From JBBRTJ01 sp038244535 (lineage in GTDB: Bacteria > Actinomycetota > Acidimicrobiia > Acidimicrobiales > Ilumatobacteraceae), in assembly GCA_038244535.1 (NCBI GenBank), contig JBBRTJ010000075.1, forward strand, positions 1 to 17,499: a stretch of 17,499 bases of DNA. The letters are read 5' to 3'. Position 1 is the first letter of the stretch. Every line of letters begins with the position of its first letter. Positions 8,803 to 16,012 of this stretch are shown here, piece by piece. The notes beneath the pieces are model-generated. The model saw only the letters and a list, made by a program, of their open reading frames with translations. It did not search any database and had not been told where the DNA came from. The translations under genes and the position numbers were made by a program.

Positions 8803-8831
8803 TCAGGGCTTCGGCCCGCGAGGGGCCCTGA
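8803..8831 (+). terminator. Hairpin after rapZ (possible terminator or 3' stabiliser)
   Basis: TCAGGGC (8803-8809) pairs perfectly with GCCCTGA (8825-8831), plus a G-U pair, starting 3 nt after the rapZ stop. Nested inside is an alternative GGGC-TTCG-GCCC (8806-8817), a very stable UUCG-tetraloop stem that excludes the longer pairing. No U-tract follows. It separates rapZ from the glycolytic operon. Confidence 0.35.
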
Positions 8832-8841
8832 GGGCCTCGGC

Positions 8842-8847
8842 TAGGGT
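8842..8847 (+). promoter_or_regulatory. Weak candidate -10 for the gap-pgk-tpiA operon
   Basis: TAGGGT (8842-8847) is the only TANNNT hexamer I see in the rapZ-gap gap, 60 nt upstream of the gap ATG. No matching -35 is visible at 16-18 nt. Unlike the upstream genes, gap has a real ribosome binding site (purine-rich GGGGAAGGGA at 8888-8897), implying a transcript with a leader. Confidence 0.25.
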
Positions 8848-8907
8848 CCGCGCACACCTGCCAATCGACCCGGACGACAGCAGATCCGGGGAAGGGACAC
8901 CGCCGCC

Positions 8908-9921
8908 ATGACCATTCGCGTGGGCATCAACGGGTTCGGGCGCATCGGGCGCAACCTGCTTCGAGCCGCCAAGAAGATGGGGGCCGACATCGACATCGTC
9001 GCCGCCAACGACCTCGGCGATCTGGCCACCATGGCGCACCTGCTCAAGCGCGACTCCGTGCACGGATCGTTCGGCGGCGAGGTCGTCGTCGACGACGATT
9101 CGATCGTGGTCGACGGCGACCGGATCAGGATCCTGGCCGAGCGCGACCCCAAGAAGCTCCCGTGGGGCGACCTCGGCGTCGACGTCGTGATCGAGTCGAC
9201 GGGCATCTTCACCGCACGCGACCAGGCCGCCATGCACCTCGAGGCGGGGGCCCCCTTCGTCATCGTCTCGGCCCCGTCCAACGGCGCCGACGCCACGTTC
9301 GTCATCGGCGTGAACGACGACACGTTCGATCCCGCCATCCACAAGGTGGTGTCCAACGCCTCGTGCACGACGAACTGCTTCGTCCCCCTCGTCAAGGTCC
9401 TCGACGACGCGTTCGGCGTCGAGCACGGGCTGATGACCACGGTGCACAGCTACACGGGCGACCAGATGCTCGTCGATGGTCCCCACAAGGATCTGCGGCG
9501 GGCCCGGGCTGCGGCGGTCAACATCGTGCCCACCTCGACCGGAGCAGCGCGGGCCACCGGGTTGGTCCTGGCATCCATGAAGGGCAAGCTCGACGGCACG
9601 TCGTTGCGCGTCCCGACGCCCGACGGGTCGATCACCGACCTCGTCGCGGTCCTGCGCACCTCGGCCACCGTGGCCGACATCAACGCCGCCTACCTCGCCG
9701 CCGCCACGTCCGGCCCGTTGTCCCACGTGCTCGAGTACTCCGACGAGCCGCTGGTGTCGAGCGACATCGTCGGCAACCCGCACTCGTGCATCTACGACAG
9801 TGACCTCACCATGAGCCAGGGGAACCTCGTCAAGGTGCTCGGCTGGTACGACAACGAGTGGGGCTACTCGAACCGCACGGTCGAGCTCGCGCTCATCGTG
9901 GGCAAGGCCAACCAGGCATGA
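8908..9921 (+). CDS. gap: Type I glyceraldehyde-3-phosphate dehydrogenase
   Basis: Cytoplasmic glycolytic enzyme converting glyceraldehyde-3-phosphate, NAD and phosphate to 1,3-bisphosphoglycerate. The 337-residue product has the normal length. The Rossmann motif is INGFGRIGR (7-15); Asp35 in AANDLGD (33-39) suggests NAD preference. The catalytic site is SNASCTTNC (149-157) with Cys153, and His180 in TTVHSYTGDQ. PTSTGAAR (208-215) and the C-terminal WYDNEWGYSNR are diagnostic. ATG 8908 is preceded by GGGGAAGGGA (8888-8897) with a 10-nt spacer. The stop overlaps the pgk start as ATGA, so the two are translationally coupled. Confidence 0.98.
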   Translation: MTIRVGINGFGRIGRNLLRAAKKMGADIDIVAANDLGDLATMAHLLKRDSVHGSFGGEVVVDDDSIVVDGDRIRILAERDPKKLPWGDLGVDVVIESTGIFTARDQAAMHLEAGAPFVIVSAPSNGADATFVIGVNDDTFDPAIHKVVSNASCTTNCFVPLVKVLDDAFGVEHGLMTTVHSYTGDQMLVDGPHKDLRRARAAAVNIVPTSTGAARATGLVLASMKGKLDGTSLRVPTPDGSITDLVAVLRTSATVADINAAYLAAATSGPLSHVLEYSDEPLVSSDIVGNPHSCIYDSDLTMSQGNLVKVLGWYDNEWGYSNRTVELALIVGKANQA

Positions 9922-11021
9922 CCTCTGGGCTGCCGCTGCTGGAGGACCTCCCTCCGGTGGCGGGCAAACGAGTGCTCCTGCGCGCCGACTTCAACGTCCC
10001 GCTGGCCGGCGGCGAGATCACCGACGACTTCCGCATCCGTGCCGCGCTGCCCACGATCGAGTGGCTCCAGGCCCAAGGTGCCCAGGTCGTGGCGTGCAGC
10101 CACCTCGGCCGCCCCAAGGGCAAGCCCGACCAGCGGTACTCGATGGCCCCCATCCGGGCCCGCCTCGCCGAGCTGGCGCCGGGCGTCGAGCTGCTCGAGA
10201 ACCTGCGCTTCGACGCCGGCGAGGAAGCCGACGACCCGGCCTTCGTGGCCCGGTTGATCGCTGGGATGGACTGCTACGTCGACGATGCCTTCGGCGCCTG
10301 TCATCGGGCGCATGCGTCCATCGTCGGTCCCCCCCGCACGCTGCCGAGCGCCGCCGGCCGGCTGCTGGCCAACGAGGTCGACGTGCTCATGGAGCTGCGC
10401 GAGCGACACGCCCGTCCGTTCGTTGTCGTGCTCGGCGGGTCCAAGGTGAGCGACAAGCTCGGTGTGCTCGACGCCCTGATCGAACGGGCCGATGCCCTGG
10501 TCATCGGCGGCGGCATGTGCTTCACGTTCCTCGCGGCCAAGGGGCGCTCGGTCGGCGACTCGCTGTTCGAGCCCGACCAGGTCGAGAGCTGCCGGAGCCT
10601 CCTTGCCCGGGGAGTGCCGATCCACCTGCCGAGCGACATCGTGGCCCTCGGCCCGGACGGTTCGGTGGCCACGGTGGGGGCGTCAGTGCCCGACGGCTGG
10701 AAGGGGCTCGACATCGGGCCCGGCACCGCCGCCGAGTTCGCCGACGTCGTCATGGGGGCCCGCACCGTGTTCTGGAACGGCCCGATGGGGATGTTCGAAG
10801 ACCCTCGCTTCGCCATGGGCACCCGGGCCGTGGCCCAGGCCATGGCCGACACCAAGGCGTTCACCGTCGTCGGCGGCGGCGACTCGGCCGCCGCGCTCGA
10901 TCAGTTCGGGCTGGCCGACGAGATCTCCCACGTCTCGACCGGCGGAGGGGCCTCGCTCGAGTTGCTCGAGCTGGGCGACCTTCCCGGACTGGCTGCCCTG
11001 AGGGGAGCGCCCCGTGGTTGA
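9918..11021 (+). CDS. pgk: Phosphoglycerate kinase, compact form
   Basis: Transfers phosphate from 1,3-bisphosphoglycerate to ADP, the first ATP-yielding step of lower glycolysis. The product is 367 residues, against about 390-415 in most bacteria. Substrate-binding residues are present: RADFNVP (22-28), SHLGRPKG (61-68), LENLRF (93-98) and CHRAHAS (128-134). The hinge and nucleotide domain show GGSKVSDK (173-180), GLDIGPGT (263-270), FWNGPMGMFE (285-294), GGGDSAAAL (319-327) and STGGGASLE (340-348). The shortness comes mainly from the stretch before LENLRF: residues 82-93 run straight from the RLAEL helix into the LLENLRF strand, omitting the usual segment with a DCVG-type motif. ATG 9918 overlaps the gap stop by 4 nt; longer upstream starts lie inside gap. 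The tpiA start overlaps its end. Confidence 0.97.
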   Translation: MTSGLPLLEDLPPVAGKRVLLRADFNVPLAGGEITDDFRIRAALPTIEWLQAQGAQVVACSHLGRPKGKPDQRYSMAPIRARLAELAPGVELLENLRFDAGEEADDPAFVARLIAGMDCYVDDAFGACHRAHASIVGPPRTLPSAAGRLLANEVDVLMELRERHARPFVVVLGGSKVSDKLGVLDALIERADALVIGGGMCFTFLAAKGRSVGDSLFEPDQVESCRSLLARGVPIHLPSDIVALGPDGSVATVGASVPDGWKGLDIGPGTAAEFADVVMGARTVFWNGPMGMFEDPRFAMGTRAVAQAMADTKAFTVVGGGDSAAALDQFGLADEISHVSTGGGASLELLELGDLPGLAALRGAPRG

Positions 11022-11808
11022 GCGCACGCCGCTCATCAGCGGCAACTGGAAGATGTACAAGAACCACTTCGAAGCGATCCAGACCGTGCAGAAGCTGGCC
11101 TACCTGCTCGGCAAGGACCACATCGACGCGGTCGACGTCTCCGTCCACCCGCCGTTCACCGACCTGCGGTCCGTGCAGACGCTGCTCGATGCCGACAACA
11201 TCCCGGTGAGCCTCGGAGCGCAGCACTGCCACCACGAGCTGCAGGGAGCCTTCACGGGCGAGGTCTCGCCCGCCTTCCTGGCCAAGCTCAACGTGTCCTA
11301 CGTCATCGTCGGGCACAGCGAGCGCCGCGAGCTGTTCGGCGAGACCGATGACGACGTCCGTCGCAAGGTCGGGGCCATCCTGGCCGCGGGCATGACCCCC
11401 ATCGTGTGCGTCGGCGAGACGCTCGCCGAGCGGGAGGCCGGAGGGACCGAGGGCAAGGTGCTCGGCCAGCTCGACGCCGACCTCGCCGGCCTCGATCCCG
11501 CCCAGGTGGCGGGACTCGTGGTCGCCTACGAGCCGATCTGGGCGATCGGCACGGGCCGCACCGCGACGGCCGACGACGCCCAGGCGGTGTGCGCCGCGAT
11601 TCGGGCGCGCCTGAGCTCCGCCTTCGGGGTCGAGGCGGCCGAGGCGACCCGGATCCAGTACGGCGGGTCGGTGAAGCCGGGCAACATCGAGGAGCTGATG
11701 GCCCAGCCGGACATCGACGGCGCGCTGGTCGGCGGGGCCAGCCTCGACCCCGACGACTTCGCCGCGATCGTCGCCGGCGCCCGGCCTCGAGGGTCCCGCC
11801 GAACCTGA
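11014..11808 (+). CDS. tpiA: Triose-phosphate isomerase
   Basis: Interconverts dihydroxyacetone phosphate and glyceraldehyde-3-phosphate, feeding the gap-pgk branch. The 264-residue product is a complete TIM barrel. Catalytic residues are visible: Asn11 and Lys13 in SGNWKMYK, His101 in VGHSERRE and Glu173 in AYEPIWAIGTG. YGGSVKPGN and DGALVGGASL form the phosphate-gripping end. The start is GTG 11014, which overlaps the last 8 nt of pgk; AGGGGAG (11001-11007) lies 6 nt upstream as ribosome binding site. In many actinobacteria secG follows tpiA. Here the next 288 nt carry no such gene. Confidence 0.98.
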   Translation: MVERTPLISGNWKMYKNHFEAIQTVQKLAYLLGKDHIDAVDVSVHPPFTDLRSVQTLLDADNIPVSLGAQHCHHELQGAFTGEVSPAFLAKLNVSYVIVGHSERRELFGETDDDVRRKVGAILAAGMTPIVCVGETLAEREAGGTEGKVLGQLDADLAGLDPAQVAGLVVAYEPIWAIGTGRTATADDAQAVCAAIRARLSSAFGVEAAEATRIQYGGSVKPGNIEELMAQPDIDGALVGGASLDPDDFAAIVAGARPRGSRRT

Positions 11809-11891
11809 TCGCCATAGCTGGTCGTGGAACGTCTGTCATCGCTTTGGCACCGAGCCGTAACAAGCGTTCCGCTACCTCTCGGTAACCCCCG

Positions 11892-11900
11892 TGATACGTT
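11892..11900 (+). promoter_or_regulatory. Candidate extended -10 promoter of the ABC transporter operon
   Basis: TGATACGTT matches an extended -10 (TGN followed by TANNNT, hexamer 11895-11900). A start site would fall near 11907, giving a leader of about 190 nt before the binding-protein gene. No good -35 is seen, as expected for an extended -10. Upstream, from 11809 to 11891, is a short AT-richer patch with two near-identical CGTAAC/GGTAAC boxes (about 11856 and 11882) that could be regulator sites, but I recognise no known operator. Confidence 0.4.
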
Positions 11901-11906
11901 TCGCGC

Positions 11907-12096
11907 GTGTCCATCAGCTGAACAACTGGGGAGGACCTAGGCAGTTGGACAGCCGCGGTCAAGAACGCTGGCATCGCCAGGCGGTTCCCGTTGCACCGCC
12001 CCTTTTCGGGCTTCACGGTGCGTCACGTCGATTCGGGCGGCACGACGCACCGTCCCCCCCACACCCACGCAACCCGAGCTCTCAGGAGGTAACAGT
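11907..12096 (+). promoter_or_regulatory. Structured 5' leader of the ABC transporter operon
   Basis: Three inverted repeats lie in order in the presumed leader. CAACTG/CAGTTG (11923-11928 with 11942-11947, 13-nt loop), GGCGGT/ACCGCC (11980-11985 with 11995-12000, 9-nt loop), and ACGGTGCGTC/GACGCACCGT (12015-12024 with 12044-12053, 10 perfect bp with a further 4-bp inner stem at 12027-12030/12038-12041). A C-rich tract follows, then a consensus AGGAGG (12084-12089) 7 nt before the TTG start. No known riboswitch class is recognised. The last stem could act as an attenuator, a protein site or a 5' stabiliser; this is inference. Confidence 0.4.
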
Positions 12097-13902
12097 TTGA
12101 TCACTCGTAAGAGGACCGCGACGGTCGTCACCGTCTTGCTCGGCGCGTCACTGGTCGCTGCCGCGTGCGGCAGCAGCAGCAAGACGTCGTCGACGACGAC
12201 TGCAGCCGCCGGCACCACCACCTCTGGCGCAGCTGCCACCACCACAACGGCCGCAGCCCGGGTGCCTACGGGCACCATCACCTATGCCGCGGAGCAGGAC
12301 TTCACGACGTACAACAACGGCACGGCCGACGGCAACGCGTTTGCCAACACCTTGGTGCTGAACCCCATCCAGCCTTCGCCGTTCTACTTCGACGACAAGG
12401 CCGCGTTCGTGATGGACAAGAACCTCATGGTGTCAGCCGAGGCCGCCTCAGGTACCCCGCAGGTGGTCACCTACAAGCTGAACCCGAAGGCCGTCTGGAG
12501 TGACGGCGTGGCGATCGACTGCAAGGACTTCTACCTGTCCTGGCTGTCGTTCAACGGCAAGGCTCTCACCAAGAACCCCGACGGCACCAACAAGAAGGAT
12601 GCCGACGGCAAGGACATCCCGCTGTTCACCCCGGCTTCCACCACCGGCTACGAGCAGATCTCCAAGGTCGACTGCCAGGACACCGGCAAGACCATCGTGG
12701 TGACCTACGACACCCCGTTCGCCGACTGGAAGGGTCTGTTCGGCGGCCTCGTGCCTGCCCACGTTGTGGAGGCCAAGACTGGCGTCGCCGACATCACGAA
12801 GGCCACCGCAGATGCGGACCTCGCCAAGATCGCCGACTTCTGGAACACGGGCTGGGTGGCTGACAAGTACGCCGCCGACACCTACCTCTCCGGTGGTCCG
12901 TACGTGTTCGAGAAGTACGAGAAGGGCGTCGGCGTCACGCTGGCGGCCAACGACAAGTACTTCGGTCCGCCCCCGGCGGCAGCCAAGATCACCTTCAAGC
13001 TGATCGACGATGCCACGCAGCAGCCCGCCGCCCTCGCCAACGGCGAGGTGCAGGTCATCACGCCGCAGCCCAACCCTGACCTGCTCGCGCAGCTCAAGGG
13101 CCAGTCCGGCACGAAGATCACCAACAGCTCGGGCTTCACCTTCGAGCACTACGACTGGAACTTCAAGAGCACCTGGGGTGGCAACCTCGCCGTCCGCCAG
13201 GCCTTTGCGTACTGCCTCCCTCGCGAGGACATCGTCACGAAGCTGATCGTGCCGCTGAACCCTGAGGCCAAGGTGCTCAACAACCGGATGTTCATCCCGT
13301 CGCAGGCCGACTACAAGGACAACTCCGGCGAGTACGCGAAGCAGGACATCGCCAAGGCCAAGAGCATCCTCGAGGCCGCCGGCTTCAAGTTGAACGGCAG
13401 CGTGTACGAGCTGAACGGCAAGAAGCTCGAGTTCAAGATCGTGCGTCGGGACCCCAACCCCCGCCGCCAGCAGGAAGTCCAGCTCGTCGCCGCCGCCTGC
13501 AAGGACGCCGGCATGAGCATCCTGGACGACCCTGACAAGGAGATCTTCTCGAAGCGCCTTCCCGCCGGTACGTACGACATGGCGCTGTTCGCCTGGGTGG
13601 GCAGCCCGCTCACGTCGAGCCAGAAGCCCCTGTACTTCACTGACGGTGGGTCGAACTACGGCAAGTACTCCAACGCCGAAGTCGACACGTGGATGACCGC
13701 TGTCAACGCCGAGCTCGACCCGGCCAAGCAGGCCACCCTGCTGAACCAGGCCGACGTGCAGATCTGGAAGGACCTCTACACCTACCCGGTGTTCCAGTTC
13801 CCCGATCTCACGGCCTACTCGGACAAGGTGTCCAGCGTGCTGTACAACCCGACCCAGGCGGGCATCACCTGGAACGTGTACGACTGGGCCCTCGCCAAGT
13901 AA
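12097..13902 (+). CDS. ABC transporter substrate-binding lipoprotein, family 5 (peptide/nickel type)
   Basis: Extracytoplasmic receptor of the importer encoded downstream, 601 residues. The N-terminus has positive charges (RKR), a hydrophobic stretch TVVTVLLGASLVAAA and Cys24 as the likely lipidation site. The lipobox is an unusual AAAC rather than LAGC. Residues 25-56 form a Ser/Thr/Ala-rich low-complexity tether. The SBP_bac_5 fold follows: NPKAVWSDGVAIDCKDF around 129-145, GGPYVFEKYEKG, NLAVRQAFAYCLPRED and a C-terminal YNPTQAGITWNVYDW. The TTG start at 12097 is fixed by AGGAGG at 12084-12089 and the signal sequence. Family 5 proteins bind peptides, opines, nickel or sugars; the substrate cannot be told from sequence. 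It is the first gene of the operon and is separated from the permease by two hairpins. Confidence 0.93.
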   Translation: MITRKRTATVVTVLLGASLVAAACGSSSKTSSTTTAAAGTTTSGAAATTTTAAARVPTGTITYAAEQDFTTYNNGTADGNAFANTLVLNPIQPSPFYFDDKAAFVMDKNLMVSAEAASGTPQVVTYKLNPKAVWSDGVAIDCKDFYLSWLSFNGKALTKNPDGTNKKDADGKDIPLFTPASTTGYEQISKVDCQDTGKTIVVTYDTPFADWKGLFGGLVPAHVVEAKTGVADITKATADADLAKIADFWNTGWVADKYAADTYLSGGPYVFEKYEKGVGVTLAANDKYFGPPPAAAKITFKLIDDATQQPAALANGEVQVITPQPNPDLLAQLKGQSGTKITNSSGFTFEHYDWNFKSTWGGNLAVRQAFAYCLPREDIVTKLIVPLNPEAKVLNNRMFIPSQADYKDNSGEYAKQDIAKAKSILEAAGFKLNGSVYELNGKKLEFKIVRRDPNPRRQQEVQLVAAACKDAGMSILDDPDKEIFSKRLPAGTYDMALFAWVGSPLTSSQKPLYFTDGGSNYGKYSNAEVDTWMTAVNAELDPAKQATLLNQADVQIWKDLYTYPVFQFPDLTAYSDKVSSVLYNPTQAGITWNVYDWALAK

Positions 13903-13913
13903 GGACCCGTTCT

Positions 13914-13938
13914 GGGCGGCGCTCCTGCAGCGCCACCC
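13914..13938 (+). other. First intra-operon hairpin after the binding-protein gene
   Basis: GGG-C-GGCGCT (13914-13923) pairs with AGCGCC-A-CCC (13929-13938): nine pairs with one C-A mismatch and a 5-nt loop, beginning 11 nt after the stop codon. It works as a pair with the stronger stem at 13950-13985. No T-tract follows. Confidence 0.55.
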
Positions 13939-13949
13939 TCGTAGTGCAA

Positions 13950-13985
13950 CGATGTGGCCGGGCGTTTCGTCGCCCGGCCACATCG
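13950..13985 (+). terminator. Strong 15-bp hairpin between binding-protein and permease genes
   Basis: A perfect 15-bp stem (13950-13964 with 13971-13985; core GATGTGGCCGGGCG) with loop TTTCGT. It has no following T-run, and the permease with its own ribosome binding site starts 70 nt later. It is therefore best read as a partial terminator or 3'-end stabiliser that raises binding-protein mRNA relative to the permease mRNA, as known for malE-malF in E. coli. A full terminator followed by an unseen promoter is the alternative. Confidence 0.65.
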
Positions 13986-14055
13986 GTACCCCGTCCCCAT
14001 CTCCGCCTCGTGCCCGGGTCTTCCCATCCGGGCAGTCACATGAAGGAGCGGTGCG

Positions 14056-15042
14056 ATGTTCCCCTTCGTCCTACGGCGGCTGCTGATCGCCATCCCGCTC
14101 CTGTTCCTGTCGTCGATCCTGGTGTTCACCCTGGTGCTCGCGGCTGGCGACCCGCTCGAGGATGCTCGCGGGAAGCCCAACAACTCTGCTCAGATCGCGG
14201 CCCTCACCCGGCTCTACAACCTCGATCAGGGCCCGGTGCAGCGTTACGTCACCTGGTTCACCGGGTTCGTCAGGGGCGACTGGGGCCGGGACCGCACAGG
14301 TCAGCAGGTCCGGCCGCAGATCTGGCGAGCGATCCAGGTGACGCTCCGGCTGGTCCTGATCGCGCAGTTCCTGGCCATCATCCTGGGGCTCATCGTCGGC
14401 ATCGTCTCCGCCATCCGTCAGTACACCGCCTTCGACTACACCTCCACCGCGATCTCGTTCTTGTTCTACGCGATGCCGGTGTTCTGGTTCGCGGTGGTGC
14501 TCAAGGAGTACTTCGCCATCAGGTTCAACGACCTGCTCGAAGGCTGGGGTTACTCCCGTTGGATCCAGACCACGGGTTCCCAGGACATCAACTTCTCAGG
14601 TGGCGCCTGGGACCGGTTCCTTGACTACGCCGCCCACGGGCTCCTGCCGACGATCACGCTCACAGTCATCGCATATGCGGGCTACAGCCGCTTCATGCGG
14701 GCCTCGATGCTCGAGACGATGTCGACCGACTACGTCCGCACCGCCCGCGCCAAGGGCATCTCGGAACGCCGGGTCATCTTGCGCCACGGCTTCCGCAACG
14801 CCCTCATCCCCGTCACCACGGCGATCGCCATCGACTTCGGCTTCATCCTGGCCGGAGCGGTGTTCACCGAGCGGGTGTTCTCGTGGCAGGGCATGGGCAA
14901 GCTGCTCGTCGAATCGGTCACCAAGCTCGACGTGAACGTGCTGCTGGCCTGGGTCATGGTCACGGCCGTCATGGTCGTGCTCTTCAACATCCTCGCCGAC
15001 GTCGCCTACGCCTACCTCGATCCGAGGATCCGCCTTGACTGA
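14056..15042 (+). CDS. Dpp/Opp-type ABC transporter permease, DppB-like
   Basis: Inner-membrane subunit of the importer, 328 residues. The N-terminal helix (about 8-30) is typical of DppB/OppB, followed by a long external segment with RLYNLDQGPVQRYVTWFTGFVRGDWG in part (52-77). About five further membrane spans lie near 97-120, 130-150, 194-212, 253-275 and 293-315. The cytoplasmic EAA loop contacting the ATPase is at 225-251 (DYVRTARAKGISERRVILRH visible). The ATG 14056 has AAGGAG (14043-14048) 7 nt upstream. Its end overlaps the next permease gene by 8 nt, so both are made together. The substrate follows that of the upstream binding protein and is unknown. Confidence 0.94.
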   Translation: MFPFVLRRLLIAIPLLFLSSILVFTLVLAAGDPLEDARGKPNNSAQIAALTRLYNLDQGPVQRYVTWFTGFVRGDWGRDRTGQQVRPQIWRAIQVTLRLVLIAQFLAIILGLIVGIVSAIRQYTAFDYTSTAISFLFYAMPVFWFAVVLKEYFAIRFNDLLEGWGYSRWIQTTGSQDINFSGGAWDRFLDYAAHGLLPTITLTVIAYAGYSRFMRASMLETMSTDYVRTARAKGISERRVILRHGFRNALIPVTTAIAIDFGFILAGAVFTERVFSWQGMGKLLVESVTKLDVNVLLAWVMVTAVMVVLFNILADVAYAYLDPRIRLD

Positions 15043-16012
15043 CATGGGGAAGCCGTCAATCGCCGACGGGGGACTGGTACTGGTCACCGGTGCACCGGAG
15101 GTCTTCGAGGTCGACCCAGGGTCGGCCGGACCCGAGCGTGAGTTCACCGTCGAGGCCCGCAGCCAGTGGCGCACGATCCTTCACCGCTTCACCCGCCACC
15201 GCCTTGCCATGTTCAGCGCCGGATTGCTGCTGTTCATGGTGCTGTTCGCCTTCGTCGGCCCGCTGGTGTGGAAGTACGACTACCGCCTGATCCCGAAGAA
15301 CGGGCCGATCTCGCAGCCGCCCAGCTGGGAGCATCCCATGGGCACCGACGGGCTCGGGCGCGACATGATGGCTCAGATCATGCGGGGCACCCAGAAGAGC
15401 CTCGAGATCGCCTTCATCGTGGCCATGATGGCCACGACCATCGGCGTCGTCGTCGGTGCCATCTCGGGCTACTACCGCAAGTGGATCGACGGCGTGCTCA
15501 TGCGGTTCGTCGACGTGATGCTCACCATCCCGGTCATCGTGATCGCTGCTGCGCTGTCCGGCCACGTAGCCGGCGGGCAGTGGTGGCTGCTGGCGGTCAT
15601 CCTCGGTCTCATCTCCTGGACCGGGATATCCCGCATCGTGCGCGGCGAGTTCCTGTCGCTTCGTGAGAAGGAGTTCGTCGAGGCGGCCACCGCCGTCGGG
15701 GCGCCCGCGCGGCGCATCATCTTTCGTCACATCCTGCCCAACGCCACCGGCTCGATCATCGTCAACGCGACACTGGTCATCGCCGGGGCGATCTTGGCCG
15801 AGACCGCCCTCAGCTACCTCGGCCTTGGGGTGAAGGCGCCGGACACATCGCTCGGCCTGCTGATCAGCGACAACCAGGCGGCGTTCAAGACCCGACCATG
15901 GCTGTTCTGGTTCCCCGGCTTGTGCATCCTGGCCATCACGTTGTCCGTCAACTTCATCGGCGACGGGTTGCGCGACGCGTTCGACCCTCGCCAGAACCGG
16001 GTGCGCGCCTGA
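15035..16012 (+). CDS. Dpp/Opp-type ABC transporter permease, DppC-like
   Basis: Second membrane subunit, 325 residues. A cytoplasmic N-terminal extension of about 55 residues precedes the first span (about 58-78), as in OppC_N-domain proteins. HPMGTDGLGRDMMAQIMRG (100-118) is diagnostic of DppC/OppC. Further spans lie near 125-147, 160-175, 183-201, 241-258 and 292-309. The EAA loop is at 213-236 (EFVEAATAVGAPARRIIFRH). The TTG at 15035 overlaps the previous gene by 8 nt and has GAGGA (15024-15028) 6 nt upstream; an in-frame ATG at 15044 is the alternative but would leave a 15-nt spacer. The stop overlaps the next start as TGATG. Confidence 0.93.
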   Translation: MTDMGKPSIADGGLVLVTGAPEVFEVDPGSAGPEREFTVEARSQWRTILHRFTRHRLAMFSAGLLLFMVLFAFVGPLVWKYDYRLIPKNGPISQPPSWEHPMGTDGLGRDMMAQIMRGTQKSLEIAFIVAMMATTIGVVVGAISGYYRKWIDGVLMRFVDVMLTIPVIVIAAALSGHVAGGQWWLLAVILGLISWTGISRIVRGEFLSLREKEFVEAATAVGAPARRIIFRHILPNATGSIIVNATLVIAGAILAETALSYLGLGVKAPDTSLGLLISDNQAAFKTRPWLFWFPGLCILAITLSVNFIGDGLRDAFDPRQNRVRA

